This document shows positions 52,348 to 55,000 of a stretch of DNA of 55,000 bases, piece by piece. The stretch's first letter is position 1; each line of letters begins with the position of its first letter. The stretch comes from Chrysomallon squamiferum (taxonomy: Eukaryota > Mollusca > Gastropoda > Neomphalida > Peltospiridae), in the NCBI GenBank assembly GCA_012295275.1, contig CM022668.1, forward strand, positions 11,530,522 to 11,585,521, read 5' to 3'. The notes below the pieces were generated by a model. It worked only from the letters and a program-made list of their open reading frames with translations, was not told the origin of the DNA and did not search any database. Both the position numbers and the translations under genes were made by a program.

Positions 52348-53006
52348 AAAATTGTTATTATCGTTGTCGTCGTCATTATTCATTCATTCATTCATTTTTT
52401 CCTTTGATCACACGAAGACACTTGTTAATTTTACAACGTCATTGTAAGACAGTAACATAACACATGCACAAATGAATGAATGAATTACGGATGAATAAAC
52501 AAATGAATGAAGATGAGTTATAAAAAAAAAAATTAAAAAAATTAAAAAAAATTCAGAAGCGAAAAATCTGCCACATGCTCTCTCCACAGACCACACATAA
52601 TTTAGCTTTGTTTATTTGTTTGTTTTATCTTGTTTGTTTTCTAATTTATCTTTCTAAAACTAAGACGACATCTTCACGAACTAGATTTTGAATGGTAAAC
52701 TGCTTAACTCTTTAAACCGAGCCAGTACATTTAAAAAGCAAACGACGTAGCATTTATAAATATTTTATTTCTATTTTCGTGTGTATTATGGTAACGATGA
52801 TGATGATGATGATTATGATGATTATTATTAGTATTATCATCATTATCATGATAATCATCATTTTTAAGCTGCTTTGTATTATATCAAGATTGATTACATG
52901 ACATTATTGTTGTCGTTTTGGTTATTGTTCTGGTTTTTCTGATTATTATTATTATTATTGTTGTTTTTGTTATTGTTGCGTTTTTATTGTTGAATTTGTT
53001 GTTTTA

Positions 53007-53043
<37 letters not shown>

Positions 53044-53060
53044 TCTTATAATACATTAAA
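52067..53060. repeat. GTT/GCT/ATT trinucleotide arrays and tetranucleotides
   Basis: TTTA at 52100-52124, then GTT, GCT and ATT arrays to 52346, CATT at 52377-52395, GAAT near 52470-52510, ATG near 52795-52815 and ATT near 52940-53043. Homopolymeric open frames on both strands are artefacts. Confidence 0.88.
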
Positions 53061-53651
53061 TTATGTTATAAAACTATACGTTGTTGCTTCTTTTTTTTTT
53101 CGAGTTAAATCTGTAACCTCAAAGGAGCCCCACATAACAAAGGAAACATTTTGCTGTAAATCAGTTTCTGATCACGTTTAAGTGAAACAAGTTTCAAATG
53201 TTTGTCATGTGTTAATAACGTCACTTACCAATCACTTACAGCCTGCCTTTGCCTCATTTTATTTGTTTGGTTGTTTGTTTGTGTTATTAATTATTATTAT
53301 TATTATTATTTTTATTTTTGGTTATGATTTTTTGTATTTTTAGTTGTTTTTTTAATTGCTTACTCAAATACATAAAATTAACCTAAATATATATATATAT
53401 ATTTTTAATTTGTTTAATTTGTTTTTAAATTCTTAATTAAATTTTTTTTTTATTTTTAATTAGTACTTGCAGTCTTGTTAATAAAAAATAAAATAAAAAA
53501 GTCAAACTATATTAATTTTCTAAAAATGTTTCTTACATAACAGACAAGTATTTTAAGGTACTTAAAATATATATAAGAAACATTTTGAGAAAACTAACAT
53601 ATTTTGACTTTTTTATTTTTGTTTTTTTATTAACTAGATTGCAAGTAATAA

Positions 53652-53697
<46 letters not shown>

Positions 53698-53950
53698 TGT
53701 GTATGGGTTCGCGTGTGTACGTGTGTATGTGGCAACACTGTGAAATATACATATATGGATTAGCTGAATATTTGACTCGTCATAAAAATACAAATAAATA
53801 TCTCTAATGACACCCCAATCTACGACATGACGTCACAATTACTGTAACGTGTGCGGTGTGTACATATCTTCTACAGTAAACAGTTTCATTGTCATAATTT
53901 GTTAATATCAAAGAATTGTCTCGAGACACTATAATAAAAATAACAATAAA

Positions 53951-54003
<53 letters not shown>

Positions 54004-54110
54004 AGAAGAAGAAAAAGAAAAAGATCAGTTCAGTAATAAAACTACGTAAAAACTGTGTAACAAAATTTGGCCCATTCTCTAATATTCTGTCAAGTATGTG
54101 TTATACGTAG
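53061..54110. other. Intergenic, no gene recognised
   Basis: AT-rich DNA with (CA)n at 53652-53691, a CRE palindrome TGACGTCA at 53828-53835 and an AAT array at 53955-54001. No exon is recognised. Confidence 0.55.
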
Positions 54111-54111
54111 T

Positions 54112-54290
54112 CGCACATCAGAGACTTGGTACGCCATTACTGATGTATTGGTCTGGGATTTAACTCGACTGGTGTGCTTGGTTCGCAGGATCAAATCTCG
54201 TGGATGGACCTGATTCAATTTAAGCCCTCCCACCGAACCACTGCTACAAGTCTGATGTTCCAAAGTCCGTAGATGTGTATGTGTATCTGT
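54112..54290 (+). repeat. tRNA-derived SINE-like element
   Basis: TTGGTCTGGGATTT (54149-54162, A box form) and GGATCAAATCTC (54188-54199, B box form) have roughly the spacing and wording of a tRNA-Pro-like head, followed by a non-tRNA body (gatggacctgattcaattta...). Stems are too degenerate for a tRNA gene. Confidence 0.55.
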
Positions 54291-54419
54291 ATGCGTGTGT
54301 ACGTTCGTGCGTATGCCTGTCTGTGTGTATGTGTGCGTATTTACTCCATATAAAGAACTTGTAGTACAATATCTAAATTCGCTCTATAAATCTCAGACAA
54401 TGTAATATATCTCCATCCA

Positions 54420-54500
<81 letters not shown>

Positions 54501-54676
54501 ATAATACTAATAATAATATACACATACGTACACATATTCATATATTCATGCAAATGAATATCCATATAAATACATGCATGTATATGCATACATGAAACAG
54601 TATCCGACTAACCGAATAAAGACGGTCAAGAATTATTGTTGTCATGGATACTCTAATATAATGACCATTCAGTATC

Positions 54677-54713
<37 letters not shown>

Positions 54714-54761
54714 CCGCGCGTAAACGATTTCAAGTATTTGACATAATATGTATGTGTTAGT

Positions 54762-54795
<34 letters not shown>

Positions 54796-55000
54796 ATCTT
54801 TTTAATCTGAGCTGAAAAATAAAAATTATTTATGTCTGTGTATGCATGATTATATGCTGTTGCTATGGATACAGGAACTCATTTAAACGTCATTTAGTAA
54901 CCTATATATATATATACACAAACACACACATATATATATATAGCTGTGTGTTTATTTGTGTGTGTTTTGACGTGGACATAACCCAAAGCTGCTCTGTTGC
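54291..55000. repeat. Microsatellites at right edge
   Basis: TG-rich run near 54270-54340, (CT)n at 54424-54495, ATAC-rich sequence, TA at 54687-54713, TG at 54763-54792 and TA/CA near 54903-54945. The phrase gttgctatggatac near 54859 also occurs inverted near 35756. Confidence 0.85.

Overview
The window looks like nuclear DNA from an animal, most probably a mollusc and quite possibly an octopus-like cephalopod. Genes are split into short exons with GT/AG introns. Intergenic and intronic DNA is very AT-rich and saturated with long (ATT)n, (CT/GA)n, (CA/TG)n, (TA)n and (ACAT)n arrays, and tRNA-derived SINE-like repeats are present. The species call is inference from composition and repeat style. 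The zinc-finger gene only proves an animal.

Region 1 (1-14,100) holds two convergent, paralogous genes for EGF-repeat membrane proteins. Gene 1 (+ strand, 5' end outside the window) has four EGF-like modules, each on its own exon, then a transmembrane exon and a basic His/Ser-rich cytoplasmic exon ending at 6628. Gene 2 (- strand) can be read completely by splice-site and phase arithmetic: signal-peptide exon (13956-13890), two EGF exons, two tandem 12-nt microexons, a transmembrane exon and a short basic tail ending at 9729. The seven exons sum to 669 nt, a 222-residue type I membrane protein. The two genes share introns, phases and two EGF subtypes in the same order, so they are duplicates.

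Region 2 (14,100-22,100) is mostly repeats: a direct duplication of about 520 bp, a SINE-like head, and microsatellites. It also has one small minus-strand transcription-unit candidate with a TATA box (17,286-17,675).

Region 3 (22,100-34,200) is an Sp5-type zinc-finger transcription factor gene on the + strand. Exon 1 is proposed at 26714-26734 and the main exon is 33040-34194 (Sp box, PWW motif, buttonhead box, three C2H2 fingers). Several islands of unique sequence around it (22.2 kb, 23.3-23.6 kb, 26.25-26.65 kb, 30.55-30.66 kb, 51.46-51.98 kb) carry clusters of TCF/LEF-type motifs. This fits the known position of Sp5 as a direct Wnt/beta-catenin target.

Region 4 (34,200-55,000) is mainly repeats. 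It has dispersed SINE-like copies, a triplicated ~0.9-kb unit carrying pentanucleotide arrays, composite dispersed repeats with microsatellites inside them, and a non-autonomous pogo/Tigger-like transposon (48322-49041). There are a few short coding candidates of unknown nature (37.6-37.9 kb, 46.2 kb, 50.36-50.51 kb) and the dense TCF-motif island near 51.5-52.0 kb. No rRNA, CRISPR or bacterial-type feature is present.
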